Counted from the stretch's first letter, positions 38,363 to 46,882 are shown. The stretch is DNA of 64,000 nucleotides from Marinobacter salexigens (GCF_018860765.1 NZ_JAHKPV010000006.1:132740-196739), one strand, 5' to 3'. Numbers and translations: made by a program. Notes: generated by a model not told the origin, from the letters alone.

Positions 38363-39033
38363 GACGCCTCGCTGGTATCCGCAACCATTCGATAGCCTTG
38401 GCCACGCAGGGTTTCAATGCTCTGGCTACCCAGTTTTCGCCGAAGGCGGCTGACCTGCACATCAATCACATTGGAATCCGGCTCTGTATCACCGTCATAC
38501 ACGTGCTCGGTTAATTCCGCTCGGCTGACGACACGAGGCGCAGCGTGTACAAGGTGGGAAAGCAACCTCAACTCCTGAGCGGTGAGGGATACCGGCATGC
38601 CAGCTCGGGTTACTTGGGCGCTGTGGGTATCAAGGCAAATATCCCCTACCCGAATAACCGGGTGGGCATGTCCATGGGCGCGGCGAACCAAAGCTCTCAA
38701 ACGGAACAAGATTTCTGCCGTTTCGAACGGTTTGGTGACGTAATCGTCAGCGCCGGCAGAAAAGCCAGCGGCTTTATCAGACCAGCGTTCTCTGGCCGTC
38801 AAAATCAACACCGGTAGCTCAATACCCTGCTCGCGCCACCCCGACAACCATTGCGCTCCGCTGCCGTCAGGCAGGCCCAAATCGAGAATAACCGCATCAT
38901 AACGCTCGGTACTGATCATAAAATCAGCAGTGCGACCCTCGCCTGCAATTTCCACTAGCAAGCCAGCATCCTGTAACGAAGATGCAAGCCCAAGGGCCAG
39001 AGATTCATCGTCTTCTACCAGCAGAACTTTCAT
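38359..39033 (-). CDS. OmpR/PhoB-family response regulator
   Basis: 224-residue regulator. Receiver domain 1-115 with acidic pocket VEDDE (6-10), phosphorylation site Asp51 in ILDLGLPDG, Thr in LTARER and Lys in YVTKPFE. The winged-helix DNA-binding domain at about 128-220 ends in DVQVSRLRRKLGSQSIETLR and GYRM. It pairs with the kinase gene that overlaps its stop and with the PepSY gene that overlaps its start. It probably binds the direct repeat at 39421-39437. Confidence 0.93.
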   Translation of the reverse strand: MKVLLVEDDESLALGLASSLQDAGLLVEIAGEGRTADFMISTERYDAVILDLGLPDGSGAQWLSGWREQGIELPVLILTARERWSDKAAGFSAGADDYVTKPFETAEILFRLRALVRRAHGHAHPVIRVGDICLDTHSAQVTRAGMPVSLTAQELRLLSHLVHAAPRVVSRAELTEHVYDGDTEPDSNVIDVQVSRLRRKLGSQSIETLRGQGYRMVADTSEAS

Positions 39034-39398
39034 TGCCGTTTCATTCCGTTGATGTTGTTACCTTCAATACCGATAAGTTCACCCGTTTCCGCATTCACTT
39101 CAAACTCGACGACCTGACCCTCAGGGCCCAACAATTCAATTTCATAAAGCCGTATGCCATCGTCTTCCTCAAATTCCACATCAATGACCTGACCCTCCCA
39201 GTCCCGAAGCAGACTGTCCAAAATCTCGCCTAGCGGCTTTATTCGGCCCGCTTGCACCTCTTCATGGAGCTTGCGCCAGTCTTCATCTGCAGAGGCTGGC
39301 GCAGCGGCTGTTAGGCAAAAGGCAACGACTAAGGCTGCGGCAATAAATGCGGCGGTGGGGACGATCAGTTTCAGAAGATAACAGGGCAGATTTTTCAT
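39030..39398 (-). CDS. PepSY-domain periplasmic protein
   Basis: 122-residue protein with a signal sequence or N-terminal anchor (hydrophobic 9-32, then APASADED) and one PepSY domain: HEEVQAGRIKPLGEILDSLL and VIDVEFEEDDGIRLYEIELL, EVNAETGELIGIEG. It starts the leftward operon with the response regulator (4-bp overlap) and kinase. PepSY proteins next to PhoP-like systems may modulate the sensor; that role is inferred from position. Confidence 0.82.
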   Translation of the reverse strand: MKNLPCYLLKLIVPTAAFIAAALVVAFCLTAAAPASADEDWRKLHEEVQAGRIKPLGEILDSLLRDWEGQVIDVEFEEDDGIRLYEIELLGPEGQVVEFEVNAETGELIGIEGNNINGMKRQ

Positions 39399-39420
39399 AG
39401 GGCCATTTTGTCAGAGCCAA

Positions 39421-39437
39421 CATGAATGAACCATGAA
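39421..39437. promoter_or_regulatory. candidate response-regulator direct repeat
   Basis: CATGAA-TGAAC-CATGAA: two hexamers 11 bp apart, that is TTCATG-N5-TTCATG on the other strand. This is the geometry of OmpR/PhoP-type boxes. It lies between the divergent PepSY genes at 39398 and 39580, so one bound dimer could control both. Inferred only from geometry and place. Confidence 0.5.
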
Positions 39438-39579
39438 CGAAACACTCACTCTCCTGCAAGCAGCCTTTACCTATGATGCTCTCAACGTTCAGGAGGTCCT
39501 CTCATAGGAGCAGGTCCAAGAACGCTTTGAAAAAGACGATTGAACGACACTCCACAATCAATGAATCAGGAGCAACACC

Positions 39580-40056
39580 ATGAAAACACTCATAGCAACC
39601 GCTCTTACCGCAAGCCTTGTTACCGCGCCACTGGCTTTCGCATCCGGCACGGTTGACGACGCCAAGCGGGCGATCCAGATCGGATCCGACTACGGCATTT
39701 CACACTTCCACAGTATAGAGCTGGAAGACGATCGCGACGACGTTGGCAGCATGGAGATTGAAGGCTGGGTAGATGGGCAATGGTATGTAGAGCTAGACAT
39801 CGATAGTGATGGCACTATTCAAAAGGAAGAGCGCCGCAAGCGAAATGACGGACCTTGGGGCCTGACTGCCGCGGATGTTGAAAAGTACATTGATGCCAGT
39901 GCAAAACAAGGCATTAACCGCATGGAAGAAATCAAAATCAACGCCAAGGGCGAGATTGAAGTGGAGGGAGATAACGCCGAGGGGCAGGAACTGGAAATCG
40001 ACTTCCACACGGGCAGTATGGAACCCACACGGGTGGATAAAGACGGTTGGGTGTAA
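39580..40056 (+). CDS. secreted double-PepSY protein
   Basis: 158-residue protein with a signal peptide (1-21, cleaved after AFA) and two weak PepSY-like repeats: YGISHFHSIELEDD with SMEIEGWVDGQWYVELDIDS, and QGINRMEEIKINAKGEIEVE with LEIDFHTGSM. It is very acidic and probably periplasmic. It is divergent from the PepSY-regulator-kinase operon and may be its target. An AGGAG site precedes the ATG by 9 nt. Function unknown; cation or inhibitor binding is a guess from the family. Confidence 0.8.
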   Translation: MKTLIATALTASLVTAPLAFASGTVDDAKRAIQIGSDYGISHFHSIELEDDRDDVGSMEIEGWVDGQWYVELDIDSDGTIQKEERRKRNDGPWGLTAADVEKYIDASAKQGINRMEEIKINAKGEIEVEGDNAEGQELEIDFHTGSMEPTRVDKDGWV

Positions 40057-40068
40057 GCGCGAAACCCT

Positions 40069-40090
40069 TGCCGGCGCACAAGCGCCGGCA
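40069..40090. terminator. hairpin between convergent genes
   Basis: Perfect 9-bp stem TGCCGGCGC/GCGCCGGCA with loop ACAA, in the 48-bp space between the PepSY gene and the BASS transporter. Neither side has a clear T run, so it is a likely but non-canonical bidirectional terminator. Confidence 0.6.
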
Positions 40091-40104
40091 GAAGCTATTG
40101 GCTC

Positions 40105-40989
40105 TTATTTCACAAGCTCGGAGCTGGCTTTGGGAATGAGGCGCCGACCGTACATAGCAAGCAAAAAGCCGATGGGAAACATGAGCACACCATAGACCGC
40201 TGCCGGTATCGACATGGCGCTAGACTCCAGTAACGTGAGGGTCACCATCAAAGCAATCGTGCCATTCTTCACGCCCAACTCTACCGCAACGGCCAGAGAT
40301 TCTCGTTGGGTTAGCCCCGTCATACGGCCCGCAAGCAAGCCGATAAAAATACCCGCTGCATTCAGCAGAATGGTTGCTGGACCTGCCTGCTTGAGCAATT
40401 CCCAGATCTGATCCCGCGCGCCATACATAAGCGCAACGATCAACAAGGCAAGTACAACGCCGCCGAACACGCTCACAATACTTTCAGCCTTGCGTGCAAC
40501 CTCTGGTTTACGTGAGCGCACCTGCATACCGATTGCCACCGGGAAAAGCACGATTCCAATCAGCATACCGATGGTTTTCCATACCGGCAGAACAATATTT
40601 TCCTCCGTGCCCATGTAGAACTGCAGCGCCACATTGGCAAACAGTGGGAGTGTGAGAATGGTGATCAAACTCGCACTAACGGTCAGCACAATCGACAGTG
40701 CAATGTTGCCTCTGGCAAGCAACACAAAAAGGTTGGAGGTAGTGCCTCCAGGGCACGCGGCAATAATCACCAAGCCCACCGCAATGGCGGGTGGCACTGC
40801 TAATAAAGACGCCAATGCAAATGCTACTAAAGGCATCAACAAAATTTGCGTTAAGGTTCCTACAATAAGGCCTTTGGGATAGACCGCCACTTGGCGAAAA
40901 TCGCGAGTGGTCAGGGTCATGCCTATACCAATCATGATGATGAACAATGCAATCGGCAGTCCTGCTGAGATTAGTGGGCTGGATTCCAC
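40105..40989 (-). CDS. bile acid:sodium symporter (BASS) family transporter
   Basis: 294-residue inner-membrane protein with about nine to ten hydrophobic segments. BASS features are IMIGIGMTLTTRDFR near the N-terminus, VIIAACPGGTTSNLFVLLA (first crossover region) and AVAVELGVKNGTIALMV (second crossover region, with the Glu and Asn of the sodium site). Marine bacteria use such carriers for organic anions rather than bile acids; the substrate is unknown. It stands alone, divergent from the wax-ester synthase gene. Confidence 0.9.
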   Translation of the reverse strand: MESSPLISAGLPIALFIIMIGIGMTLTTRDFRQVAVYPKGLIVGTLTQILLMPLVAFALASLLAVPPAIAVGLVIIAACPGGTTSNLFVLLARGNIALSIVLTVSASLITILTLPLFANVALQFYMGTEENIVLPVWKTIGMLIGIVLFPVAIGMQVRSRKPEVARKAESIVSVFGGVVLALLIVALMYGARDQIWELLKQAGPATILLNAAGIFIGLLAGRMTGLTQRESLAVAVELGVKNGTIALMVTLTLLESSAMSIPAAVYGVLMFPIGFLLAMYGRRLIPKASSELVK

Positions 40990-41217
40990 AATGCCTCCGG
41001 ATGTTGTTATTTGTTATTCGTTTAACGTTGTGAAACTAACATAAGCGCTACACTTTCGGGAGCCTGATAGGCGCAACCTTGTATAAAACCTCTGAAATGG
41101 TTTGAAGATACTTTTTTCACATCAATGATCGTCTGAGTAAGCAGTAACCCGTATACTTGCAGACAACAAATAAAAGACACACTTTGACGCCCCAAACCGG
41201 GCAGAGGTGCTTAAGGA

Positions 41218-42660
41218 ATGAAACGTCTGGGAACACTTGATGCCTCATGGTTAGCCGTAGAGTCAGAAGACACGCCAATGCATGTTGGCAACATGTTGAT
41301 TTTTTCATTGCCGAAAGACGCGCCCGACACCTTCCTTCGCGATATGGTTACCAGCATGAAGGAGACCGGCGAGATTGCACACCCGTGGTGCTCCAAGCTT
41401 GCATGGTCCGGCACACTGGGCCGGCTAATAGCTCCCGCCTGGAAGGTCGACAAGAATCTCGATCTTGACTACCACGTGCGCCACTCAGCTCTTCCCAAGC
41501 CCGGCGGTGAACGGGAGCTTGGTGTTCTAGTGTCGCGCTTACACTCCAACCCTTTGGATTTCGCGCGCCCACTCTGGGAGTGCCACGTGATTGAGGGGTT
41601 AGAAAATAACCGGTTTGCCCTCTACACGAAAATGCATCACTCGATGATTGATGGCATCAGTGGCGTGCGTTTGCTGCAGCGAGTTTTGAGTACAGATCCA
41701 AATGAAAAGGGCATGTTGCCACCCTGGGCCATGCGTCCGGAAAGACTCAAACCACGCAAAGGCGAATCAAGGCAGAGCGTTCCTTCTGTATTTTCTCAGG
41801 CGCTGGATGCCGTCAAGCTGCAAGCAGATATGGCGCCCACTCTATGGCGCGCGGGGAACCGTCTCGTGCAATCTGCTCGCCATCCGGAGGGGGGCCCTAC
41901 CGCACCCTTTGTCGGGCCAGTCTCGAAAATTAACCACCGGGTGACCGGCCAGCGCCGGTTTGCCACTCAGCACTACAAGCTTGATCGCCTAAAAGAATTG
42001 GCTCACGTATCCAAATCGTCTCTGAACGACATAGTACTGTACCTGTGTGGCACAGCACTTCGGCGCTTTTTGCTAGAACAGAATGACTTACCGGAGACCC
42101 CACTTACAGCAGGTATTCCGGTCAATATCCGGCCGGCAGATGATCAGGGCACAGGCACGGCGATCAGCTTCATGATTGCCTCTCTTGCAACAAACGAAGC
42201 CGACCCACTTACCCGCTTACAGAGCATCATTGCCTCCACAACCCGGGCAAAAGAGCACCTGCAAAAGCTGCCCAAGAGCGCCCTCACCCAGTACACCATG
42301 CTGCTGATGTCGCCCTATATTCTACAGCTTTTGTCTGGCCTTGGCGGGCGCATGCGCCCCGTGTTCAATGTGACCATATCCAACGTACCCGGCCCGCAAG
42401 AAACCTTGTATTACGAGGGCGCCAAGCTGGAGGCCATGTACCCGGTTTCATTGATAGCGCACGGCGGTGCTCTGAATATTACCTGCCTGAGCTATGCGGG
42501 AGCACTGAATTTCGGGTTTACCGGCTGCCGGGACACCCTGCCCAGCATGCAAAAACTGGCGGTGTATACCGGAGAAGCGTTTGATGAACTAGAAGCGCTA
42601 ATTCTACCGCCCAAGCGTAAGCCTAAAAAAGCGCTGGCAAGCAAAAACGGCAAGGCCTGA
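41218..42660 (+). CDS. wax ester synthase / diacylglycerol acyltransferase
   Basis: 480-residue bifunctional WS/DGAT that joins acyl-CoA to fatty alcohols or diacylglycerol, making storage wax esters or triacylglycerol at the membrane. The catalytic HHxxxDG motif is HHSMIDG at 140-146. Other family stretches are NDIVLYLCGTALRRFL, AGIPVNIRPADD and FNVTISNVPGPQETLYYEGA. The sequence is close by eye to the Marinobacter WS1/WS2 enzymes (start MKRLGTLDASWLAVESEDTP). It is the strongest single taxonomic marker here. Ribosome site AAGGA. A TetR gene follows convergently. Confidence 0.95.
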   Translation: MKRLGTLDASWLAVESEDTPMHVGNMLIFSLPKDAPDTFLRDMVTSMKETGEIAHPWCSKLAWSGTLGRLIAPAWKVDKNLDLDYHVRHSALPKPGGERELGVLVSRLHSNPLDFARPLWECHVIEGLENNRFALYTKMHHSMIDGISGVRLLQRVLSTDPNEKGMLPPWAMRPERLKPRKGESRQSVPSVFSQALDAVKLQADMAPTLWRAGNRLVQSARHPEGGPTAPFVGPVSKINHRVTGQRRFATQHYKLDRLKELAHVSKSSLNDIVLYLCGTALRRFLLEQNDLPETPLTAGIPVNIRPADDQGTGTAISFMIASLATNEADPLTRLQSIIASTTRAKEHLQKLPKSALTQYTMLLMSPYILQLLSGLGGRMRPVFNVTISNVPGPQETLYYEGAKLEAMYPVSLIAHGGALNITCLSYAGALNFGFTGCRDTLPSMQKLAVYTGEAFDELEALILPPKRKPKKALASKNGKA

Positions 42661-42662
42661 GC

Positions 42663-43292
42663 TTAGGGCCCTTTGTTATCCCAGTGTGCAGCACCAACGA
42701 AGATGAGCTGAAGGAAGCGGCACGTCCGCTTCCTTATTTGTTCTACCTGATACTCATCTTCCGCCGAAATGCCCATTAGGTCGGTAAGGCTGAAGGCGAC
42801 ACTGCGAACCACCAGATCGCAGGTCATTTCAAGATCTCCGTCAGAAAGGTGGTCTGCCAGTTTCAATCGCCGCAAGTCGTTCGCCAACTCAGTGGCAAAA
42901 TATCGCATTTCACTGCGAATGCCGTCTTGAATAGCCCGGCTTTCCCCCGCCAACCCTTGAGCCATAAACAAAAAGAAACTGCGATTAGCCTGAGCATGGC
43001 TGACAAAAATCCCCACCGACTCCTCAATAAGCTTATCCGCCTGAAAGACGTTTTCACGCGCCTCCCGCATCATTCGTCGCAGCACTAGCCCAAGCTCATC
43101 GACTAGTTGCAACCCCAAATCATCCATGTTGCGGAAGTGCCGGTAAAAAGAAGTAGGTACCACACCCGCCTGACGCGTTACCTCACGAATACCAAGGCTG
43201 GCGAAATGCCGCCCCTTGCTCACTAGCGATAGCACGGCACTCATCAGCTTTTCACGGGTCTCCCCGGGTTTGCGTTTTTTTCTTTCCGACAT
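42663..43292 (-). CDS. TetR-family regulator (DesT/FabR-like)
   Basis: 209-residue TetR repressor. The N-terminal helix-turn-helix reads REVTRQAGVVPTSFYRHFRN (about 38-57); the C-terminal ligand domain is all-helical. The TSFYRHF form is that of the FabR/DesT group, which senses saturated and unsaturated acyl-CoA ratio in pseudomonads. It is divergent from a reductase and an acyl desaturase, the same order as desT-desCB. ATG 43292 (MSERKKRKPG) is preferred to GTG 43310. Probable operators lie at 43325-43342, 43419-43436 and 43440-43457. Confidence 0.85.
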   Translation of the reverse strand: MSERKKRKPGETREKLMSAVLSLVSKGRHFASLGIREVTRQAGVVPTSFYRHFRNMDDLGLQLVDELGLVLRRMMREARENVFQADKLIEESVGIFVSHAQANRSFFLFMAQGLAGESRAIQDGIRSEMRYFATELANDLRRLKLADHLSDGDLEMTCDLVVRSVAFSLTDLMGISAEDEYQVEQIRKRTCRFLQLIFVGAAHWDNKGP

Positions 43293-43324
43293 GACTTGCC
43301 CATACCGCACTTATCTTTGGGTTA

Positions 43325-43342
43325 GGGTAACAAGTGTACACA
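43325..43342. promoter_or_regulatory. degenerate DesT-like operator near the TetR gene
   Basis: The 18-mer GGGTAACAAGTGTACACA keeps one good half (AAGTGTACACA) of the motif seen twice at 43419-43457, matching the second copy at 13 of 18 positions. It lies 33 bp upstream of the TetR start, fitting autorepression. Confidence 0.5.
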
Positions 43343-43418
43343 TACACAAAAAATAAAGTATCGAATGTTTGTCATTTAATGCCAACAGAAGGCTCCCCGT
43401 TGTTTGCTTAAACACTCA

Positions 43419-43457
43419 TGTGTACAGTCGTACACAATGTGTGTACAAGTGTACACA
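43419..43457. promoter_or_regulatory. tandem DesT-like operators
   Basis: Two adjacent palindromes, TGTGTACAGTCGTACACA (43419-43436) and TGTGTACAAGTGTACACA (43440-43457), each TGTGTAC-N4-GTACACA. Their centres are 21 bp apart, two helical turns, so two repressor dimers could bind one face. The second ends 27 bp before the reductase ATG, so binding would block its transcription. Assignment to the adjacent TetR protein is inferred. Confidence 0.85.
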
Positions 43458-43484
43458 TTTGGTTGGGCCGCATAAGGAGAAAGC

Positions 43485-44603
43485 ATGATGCTGGCAAGAA
43501 ACACTCAAACAAACGCACTGCACTGGCTTGGAAAGCAGCTTTTTAATCGGGATGATCCGGCTGCCTTCTTCGACCCACTGCTGGAGACGCTTGACCCCAT
43601 GTTGGTACAGAGTCAAACACCTGCAAGGGTCGAGCAGGTTATTGAAGAAACCGCTGACACGCGCACATTTGTACTGAAACCGGCGACACGCTGGGCTGGC
43701 TTTCACGCAGGCCAACACGTCAGCATTTGCGTTGAGATTAACGGCGTTAAACGCACGCGCACGTTCAGCCTATCAAGCTCCCCCGAGCTATGGTCTGAAC
43801 AGGGGCTGGTTACCCTAACCATCAAACGACTGCCCGGCGGTCTGGTTACCAACTGGTTGCATGACCATCTCGGTCAGGGGCAGGTGTTGGGTTTTGGTGA
43901 GGCCTTTGGAGACTTCCTGTTACCAGACACACCTAAGCCGGTGCTCTTTATCGCTGGTGGCAGCGGTATTACACCGATTCTTAGCCAACTGGAAACCATG
44001 GCCGCGCGAGACTTCCGGGCACCGGTCACCCTGCTTTATTTCGTGCGCACCCAGCAGGATGTTATTGCGGAAGAGCGCTTGAAGGCTCTTGCCAGCCGCT
44101 ACAGTGCTCTAACCTTGAACATTATCGCTACCAATGAAAACGACAAGCCCCGCTATTTGAAAAGCCAAGACCTAAAAGCTGTACCAGGCCTCAAAGCAAG
44201 GCACGTATTCCTGTGCGGCCCCAAAGGTCTAATGGATCTCGCCAACGAGCTATTGCACCAGCAGGGTGTGCTCAAAAAGGACATTCACAACACTTTCTTT
44301 TCTTCGGCAGCTCCAACTTTGAGCTCTGATCTGGCGGATCAGGTTCTTGGCGGCAAAGTAGAGTTCTGCAAGAGCAATCTGGAAGCCAGCTCTGAGGGCG
44401 ATGCCAGCTTGCTCGAAATCGCCGAGGCGTCAGGCCTTAAACCACGCCACGGCTGTCGCATGGGTATTTGCCACCAATGCAGCTGCCGCAAAACCAACGG
44501 TACAGTAATCAATCGACTCACCGGAAAAGCCTCCGGCCCTGGGGAGGAAAGCGTTCAGCTTTGCATATCCATTCCCCATGGCCCTGTAACTATCGATGTT
44601 TAA
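43485..44603 (+). CDS. ferredoxin reductase-type electron transfer protein (DesC-like)
   Basis: 372-residue three-domain reductase. An FAD-binding barrel (about 45-150; RTFSLSSSPE is the flavin motif) precedes an NAD(P) domain (FIAGGSGITPILSQL; HVFLCGPKGLMD) and a C-terminal plant-type [2Fe-2S] ferredoxin domain with HGCRMGICHQCSC and a distal Cys in VQLCIS. It would pass electrons from NAD(P)H to the desaturase that follows 11 nt later. This pair corresponds to DesC/DesB of Pseudomonas. ATG 43485 or 43488 is possible, with AAGGAG upstream. Confidence 0.9.
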   Translation: MMLARNTQTNALHWLGKQLFNRDDPAAFFDPLLETLDPMLVQSQTPARVEQVIEETADTRTFVLKPATRWAGFHAGQHVSICVEINGVKRTRTFSLSSSPELWSEQGLVTLTIKRLPGGLVTNWLHDHLGQGQVLGFGEAFGDFLLPDTPKPVLFIAGGSGITPILSQLETMAARDFRAPVTLLYFVRTQQDVIAEERLKALASRYSALTLNIIATNENDKPRYLKSQDLKAVPGLKARHVFLCGPKGLMDLANELLHQQGVLKKDIHNTFFSSAAPTLSSDLADQVLGGKVEFCKSNLEASSEGDASLLEIAEASGLKPRHGCRMGICHQCSCRKTNGTVINRLTGKASGPGEESVQLCISIPHGPVTIDV

Positions 44604-44614
44604 GGAGCAACACT

Positions 44615-45694
44615 ATGAAACAGATGACTGAGGTACAGCTCCAAGAACTGGAGCAAGATTTGGACACCATTCGTGATGAGGTTCTCGCAGACTTGGGGGA
44701 GCGGGATGCGCGCTACATACGCCGAGTCATCCGCTTGCACCGTGCCCTTGAAGTGGGAGGTAGGGTAATGATGCCGTTCGGCTTCATACCACCCATTTTT
44801 GTGGCGGCAACGATTTCTCTCGGTCTTTCTAAAATCATAGAGAACATGGAAATTGGCCACAATGTAATGCATGGCCAATATGACTGGATGAACGACCCTT
44901 CCCTACACTCGCAAACCTACGAGTGGGACACCGCGTGCTCATCCGACTCCTGGCGACGAACCCACAATTTCGAGCACCACACCTACACCAATATCATCGG
45001 CAAAGACCGCGACTACGGCTACGCCCTGCTGCGCCTGAGTGATGATAAAAAATGGCACCCAGCCCATAGTCTGCAGTTTCTAAACTACATTTTGTTGAGC
45101 GTGTTTTTCCAATGGGGTGTTAGCTTGCACGAGCTGGAGTTCGAGCGCATAAGGCGCGGCGAGGTCCGCCTGCGAGACAAACTTCCGTTTCTAAGGGATC
45201 TCCTGCACAAAGGCAGCAGGCAGGCCTTCAAAGACTATGTATTCTTCCCGCTTATTACACTGCCCGTAGCGCCTATCGTGTTGGCGGGCAACCTGGGGGC
45301 CAATCTGATGCGCAACTTATGGTCGTCCACCGTGATCTTCTGCGGGCACTTCACTCAAGATGCTGAAACCTTCAATGAAAAAGACTGTGAGAATGAAAGC
45401 AAGGGACACTGGTACTTGCGCCAGCTTACCGGCTCGTCAAACTTTACCGGCAACAAATGGGTACATCTGCTTAGCGGGCACTTGAGCTATCAGATCGAAC
45501 ACCATGTTTTCCCGGATCTGCCGGCACACCGTTACCCGGAGATTTCCGGCAAAGTTCAGGCGGTATGTCGCAAACACGGCATAGGCTACAACACAGGTAG
45601 TTTTGGGCACCAGTACAGCACCGTAGTAAAAAGAATACTGACCTACTCTCTGCCTGACCCACTGCGCACTAAGCTGGTAGGCCAGCCAACCTAA
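44615..45694 (+). CDS. fatty acid (acyl-CoA delta-9-like) desaturase
   Basis: 359-residue membrane di-iron desaturase. Three His boxes are present: GHNVMH (81-86), HNFEHH (117-122) and QIEHHVFPDLP in the C-terminal third. Hydrophobic segments lie at about 50-75 and 225-250. ATG 44615 (MKQMTEVQLQ) has an AAGGAG site; the longer reading overlaps the reductase gene. With the preceding reductase and divergent TetR gene it forms an unsaturated-lipid homeostasis unit like DesTCB, acting on exogenous or membrane acyl chains. Its 3' end faces nsrR with an 8-bp gap. Confidence 0.9.
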   Translation: MKQMTEVQLQELEQDLDTIRDEVLADLGERDARYIRRVIRLHRALEVGGRVMMPFGFIPPIFVAATISLGLSKIIENMEIGHNVMHGQYDWMNDPSLHSQTYEWDTACSSDSWRRTHNFEHHTYTNIIGKDRDYGYALLRLSDDKKWHPAHSLQFLNYILLSVFFQWGVSLHELEFERIRRGEVRLRDKLPFLRDLLHKGSRQAFKDYVFFPLITLPVAPIVLAGNLGANLMRNLWSSTVIFCGHFTQDAETFNEKDCENESKGHWYLRQLTGSSNFTGNKWVHLLSGHLSYQIEHHVFPDLPAHRYPEISGKVQAVCRKHGIGYNTGSFGHQYSTVVKRILTYSLPDPLRTKLVGQPT

Positions 45695-45702
45695 GCAGGC
45701 CG

Positions 45703-46140
45703 TCAGGCTATCTGGAGTAGCCTTAGTAGCTGCGGCTTGTACTGATCTTTCATAATGTCTTGCAGAGTGTATTTATCGAGCACTGAAAGGAATGCCTGCA
45801 GAGCTTCTCCGAACATGGGTTTGAGCCCACAAGCCGGGGCGATTTTGCAGGCGTTTTTAGAGGAGTAACATTCAACAATGCTCAGATCATGCTCGGTTTC
45901 ACGTACCAGCACGCCCACGTTGATATCTTCTGGCGCCATGTGCAGCCTCATGCCACCTTTTTTGCCTCGGACCGTTTCTATATAGCCCTTTTTATTGAGC
46001 TGGTGCACTACCTTCATCAAGTGGTTTTTGGAGATGTCGTAGCTGTCGGCAATTTCCTGAATCGTTGCCAGGCGATCACCCTGCACCGCCAAATAAATTA
46101 GCACTCTAAGTGAGTAGTCGGTGTATCGGGTAATATGCAT
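45703..46140 (-). CDS. nsrR: Rrf2-family nitric oxide-sensing repressor NsrR
   Basis: 145-residue Rrf2 protein. N-terminal winged helix: TRYTDYSLRVLIYLA, EIADSYDISKNHLMKVVHQL and the wing RGKKGGMRL. The iron-sulfur cysteines are Cys91, Cys98 and Cys104, the three-Cys loop of NsrR, not the pattern of IscR. NsrR releases DNA when NO attacks its cluster and so derepresses NO-detoxifying and denitrification genes. The denitrification genes that begin within 1 kb support the name. A candidate target is at 46860-46882. Confidence 0.92.
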   Translation of the reverse strand: MHITRYTDYSLRVLIYLAVQGDRLATIQEIADSYDISKNHLMKVVHQLNKKGYIETVRGKKGGMRLHMAPEDINVGVLVRETEHDLSIVECYSSKNACKIAPACGLKPMFGEALQAFLSVLDKYTLQDIMKDQYKPQLLRLLQIA

Positions 46141-46174
46141 TCAACACTCCAGATATTCAGTAAAAGCCGTTAAG

Positions 46175-46543
46175 TTAATACGAAGGCCGAGTTAACAAGT
46201 ACATCGCCACGCACGCCATAAAAGTGCCTGATATAGCCAATACTATTCCTGCTACCCCCATAAAAAACAACAAGCTCCAGCTCAGCAACATCATGCTGCA
46301 AGCCAGCACTTTGGCCTTTTTGGGTATAACCCGGTTTCGGCGCCAATCTATTATGGCTGGTCCAAACGTCGGGTGTTCCTCAAGCCAACTGGCAAACGCC
46401 GGAGAACCTTTGCTGGCAAAGAAAGCTGCCAGCAAGACAAAGGGAGTGGTAGGTAGCAAAGGCAACACAACGCCGATGGCAGCCAAACCTATTGATAAGT
46501 ACGCAAGAACCCTGAAACCGGTTTTGCCAGATCGCGCGGCCAT
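46175..46543 (-). CDS. DUF454 (YbaN-like) inner membrane protein
   Basis: 122-residue protein with two to three membrane segments: about 10-35 (AYLSIGLAAIGVVLPLLPTT) and 80-115. The DUF454 signature is visible: GVVLPLLPTTPFVLLAAFF and HPTFGPAIIDWRRNR. ATG 46543 (MAARSGKTGF) follows a GAGG site; a start at 46579 has no good site. It lies 48 nt after the small membrane protein gene and may be co-transcribed with it from the NsrR-like promoter. Function unknown. Confidence 0.8.
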   Translation of the reverse strand: MAARSGKTGFRVLAYLSIGLAAIGVVLPLLPTTPFVLLAAFFASKGSPAFASWLEEHPTFGPAIIDWRRNRVIPKKAKVLACSMMLLSWSLLFFMGVAGIVLAISGTFMACVAMYLLTRPSY

Positions 46544-46590
46544 AGCGAGAACCTCACCCCTGTTCAATCTTTCGCCCATTCTACCGATAA

Positions 46591-46806
46591 TCAGTGAACA
46601 GGTCTCCCGAGACGGCTTAAAAATACCAGCCGGGCAACATAAGAAATTTTGATACCAACGGCAAACAGCAAAGTGCCCACATGGGCAAGCACTTGAATCA
46701 TCATAGGAAATCGCCCGGCAAAGGGGTAAGCCATCAAAATAGTGGCAATGAGGCCGAACAAAGACCAAACCATAGCGCTATTGGCACGAAACAGTAGTTT
46801 TTCCAT
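46591..46806 (-). CDS. small two-TM membrane protein, NsrR-linked
   Basis: 71-residue hydrophobic protein with two membrane segments (about 10-33 and 38-60) and a basic C-terminal tail (FLSRLGRPVH). I do not recognise a family with confidence. ATG 46806 (MEKLLFRANS) follows a strong GGAGG site; the reading to 46830 would include that site in the coding frame. An NsrR-like operator lies 54-76 bp upstream. Expected in the inner membrane, induced by NO. DUF454 follows. Confidence 0.7.
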   Translation of the reverse strand: MEKLLFRANSAMVWSLFGLIATILMAYPFAGRFPMMIQVLAHVGTLLFAVGIKISYVARLVFLSRLGRPVH

Positions 46807-46859
46807 CCTATCCTCCAGAGAGACCTTCATCGCGCATCAGGGTTTTGCGCTCAACTAAT

Positions 46860-46882
46860 AACAAGTATTTTATAACCATCTT
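46860..46882. promoter_or_regulatory. NsrR-like operator
   Basis: AACAAGTATTT-T-ATAACCATCTT, an 11-1-11 dyad agreeing with the known NsrR consensus (AAGATGYATTT-N-AAATRCATCTT) at about 17 of 22 defined positions. It stands before the small membrane protein gene at 46806, with nsrR itself 0.7 kb away. The match is by eye. Confidence 0.6.
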
